Below are positions 5,762 to 5,881 of a stretch of 5,881 nt of DNA, piece by piece. The notes under the pieces were generated by a model. The model worked only from the letters and a program-made list of their open reading frames with translations, was not told the origin of the DNA and did no database searches. The position numbers were made by a program, and so were the translations under genes. Position 1 is the stretch's first letter. Each line of letters begins with the position of its first letter. Origin of the DNA: Planctomycetota bacterium (GTDB lineage Bacteria; Planctomycetota; Phycisphaerae; WQYP01); the NCBI GenBank assembly GCA_021828925.1, contig JAJZCT010000238.1, forward strand, positions 1 through 5,881, in the 5' to 3' direction.

Positions 5762-5776
5762 TAGGATTAAATCCTA
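5762..5776. promoter_or_regulatory. Perfect 15-bp palindrome, candidate operator
   Basis: TAGGATT-A-AATCCTA is a perfect 7+1+7 inverted repeat. It lies three bases upstream of the TTGACC hexamer facing dsrA and nine bases before the candidate -35 of the rightward gene. Size and symmetry suit a dimeric helix-turn-helix regulator, for example of the Rrf2 type, but I cannot assign the family. Its central position suggests joint control of both divergent units. Confidence 0.45.
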
Positions 5777-5785
5777 ATGATACGG

Positions 5786-5814
5786 TTGGTGAAAAACAGA
5801 AATGCGTTTAGAAT
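5786..5814 (+). promoter_or_regulatory. Candidate sigma-70 promoter for the rightward gene
   Basis: TTGGTG (5786-5791), a 17-base spacer, then TAGAAT (5809-5814). The -10 matches five of six consensus positions and the -35 matches three of six. It lies about 60 bases upstream of ATG 5876 with nothing in between, so the placement is sensible. The call rests on hexamers alone. Confidence 0.3.
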
Positions 5815-5863
5815 GATGCGGCGAAAATCGGCATTGGCCGATAGTGGAATTCTGACCAACCAT

Positions 5864-5869
5864 AAGGAG
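5864..5869 (+). promoter_or_regulatory. Ribosome binding site of the divergent gene
   Basis: AAGGAG sits six bases before ATG 5876. It is the main evidence that a plus-strand gene begins at the right edge. Confidence 0.65.
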
Positions 5870-5875
5870 TTTGTA

Positions 5876-5881
5876 ATGGCT
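5876..5881 (+). CDS. Start of an unidentified divergent gene (cut by window edge)
   Basis: Only ATG GCT (Met-Ala) is in the window. The start is supported by AAGGAG at ideal spacing and a plausible upstream promoter. Nothing can be said about the product. Its head-to-head arrangement with dsrA across a palindrome makes a regulator or another sulfur-metabolism gene a reasonable guess, no more. Confidence 0.6.

Larger units (their letters stand above)
5548..5875. other. Divergent intergenic control region upstream of dsrA
   Basis: This 328-base stretch has no convincing gene; short frames here have no ribosome site and no family look. It separates the leftward dsr operon from a rightward gene. 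The dsrA-proximal third (about 5601-5670) is very GC-rich and holds an inverted repeat. The middle and right thirds are AT-richer and hold a TTGACC hexamer on the minus strand (5753-5758), a perfect 15-bp palindrome (5762-5776) and a candidate rightward promoter. I could not find a good -10 hexamer paired with the TTGACC, so the dsr transcription start is not located. Confidence 0.6.

Noticed and set aside
5784..5861. Inverted pair GGTTGGT (5784-5790) and ACCAACC (5855-5861)
   Set aside because: The arms are only seven bases and 64 bases apart; one overlaps the candidate -35 and the other lies just upstream of the ribosome binding site. Chance is a sufficient explanation.

Overview
The window carries most of a dissimilatory sulfite reductase (dsr) locus. 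All recognisable complete genes lie on the minus strand and are transcribed from right to left: dsrA, dsrB, dsrC, dsrM, dsrK, a small dicluster ferredoxin gene, and an OsmC-family gene that runs off the left edge. At the extreme right, a divergent plus-strand gene begins (ribosome binding site, ATG and one further codon), so the roughly 330-base gap before dsrA is a shared divergent control region.

Organism: bacterial, judging by the clear Shine-Dalgarno sites (AAGGA, AAAGGAG, GGAGG, AAGGAG) and the tight operon spacing. Base composition is moderately GC-rich by eye, and I cannot name the phylum. Several details point away from a textbook Desulfovibrio or Allochromatium locus. DsrA has an N-terminal zinc-ribbon-like extension. 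DsrB carries a CX5C...CX3C cluster motif where I would expect the CXnCCX3C pattern described for DsrB. Within the window DsrMK is not accompanied by DsrJ, DsrO or DsrP. I infer a less-studied lineage. DsrC lacks the short loop insertion that I recall from sulfur-oxidiser DsrC and TusE, which leans toward a reductive pathway. Marker genes that would settle this (dsrD, dsrL, dsrEFH, aprAB, sat) are not in the window.

How the parts work together (family knowledge): DsrAB is the siroheme sulfite reductase. DsrC is its sulfur-carrying partner, receiving substrate sulfur on its C-terminal cysteines as a trisulfide. DsrMK is a membrane complex: the dihaem cytochrome b subunit DsrM exchanges electrons with the quinone pool, and the HdrD-like iron-sulfur subunit DsrK is thought to act on the DsrC trisulfide or disulfide. 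The dicluster ferredoxin could feed electrons into or out of this system. The OsmC-like protein may handle thiol or peroxide chemistry, but its role here is only inferred from position.

Layout: 1-267 OsmC-like (partial); 277-462 ferredoxin; 480-1895 dsrK; 1846-2616 dsrM, overlapping dsrK; 2617-2711 a short gap with a T-tract; 2712-3029 dsrC; 3045-4103 dsrB; 4108-5547 dsrA; 5548-5875 divergent intergenic region with a perfect 15-bp palindrome and a GC-rich inverted repeat; 5876-5881 start of a plus-strand gene. The long plus-strand open frames opposite dsrK, dsrM, dsrB and dsrA match no family I recognise and are treated as shadows.
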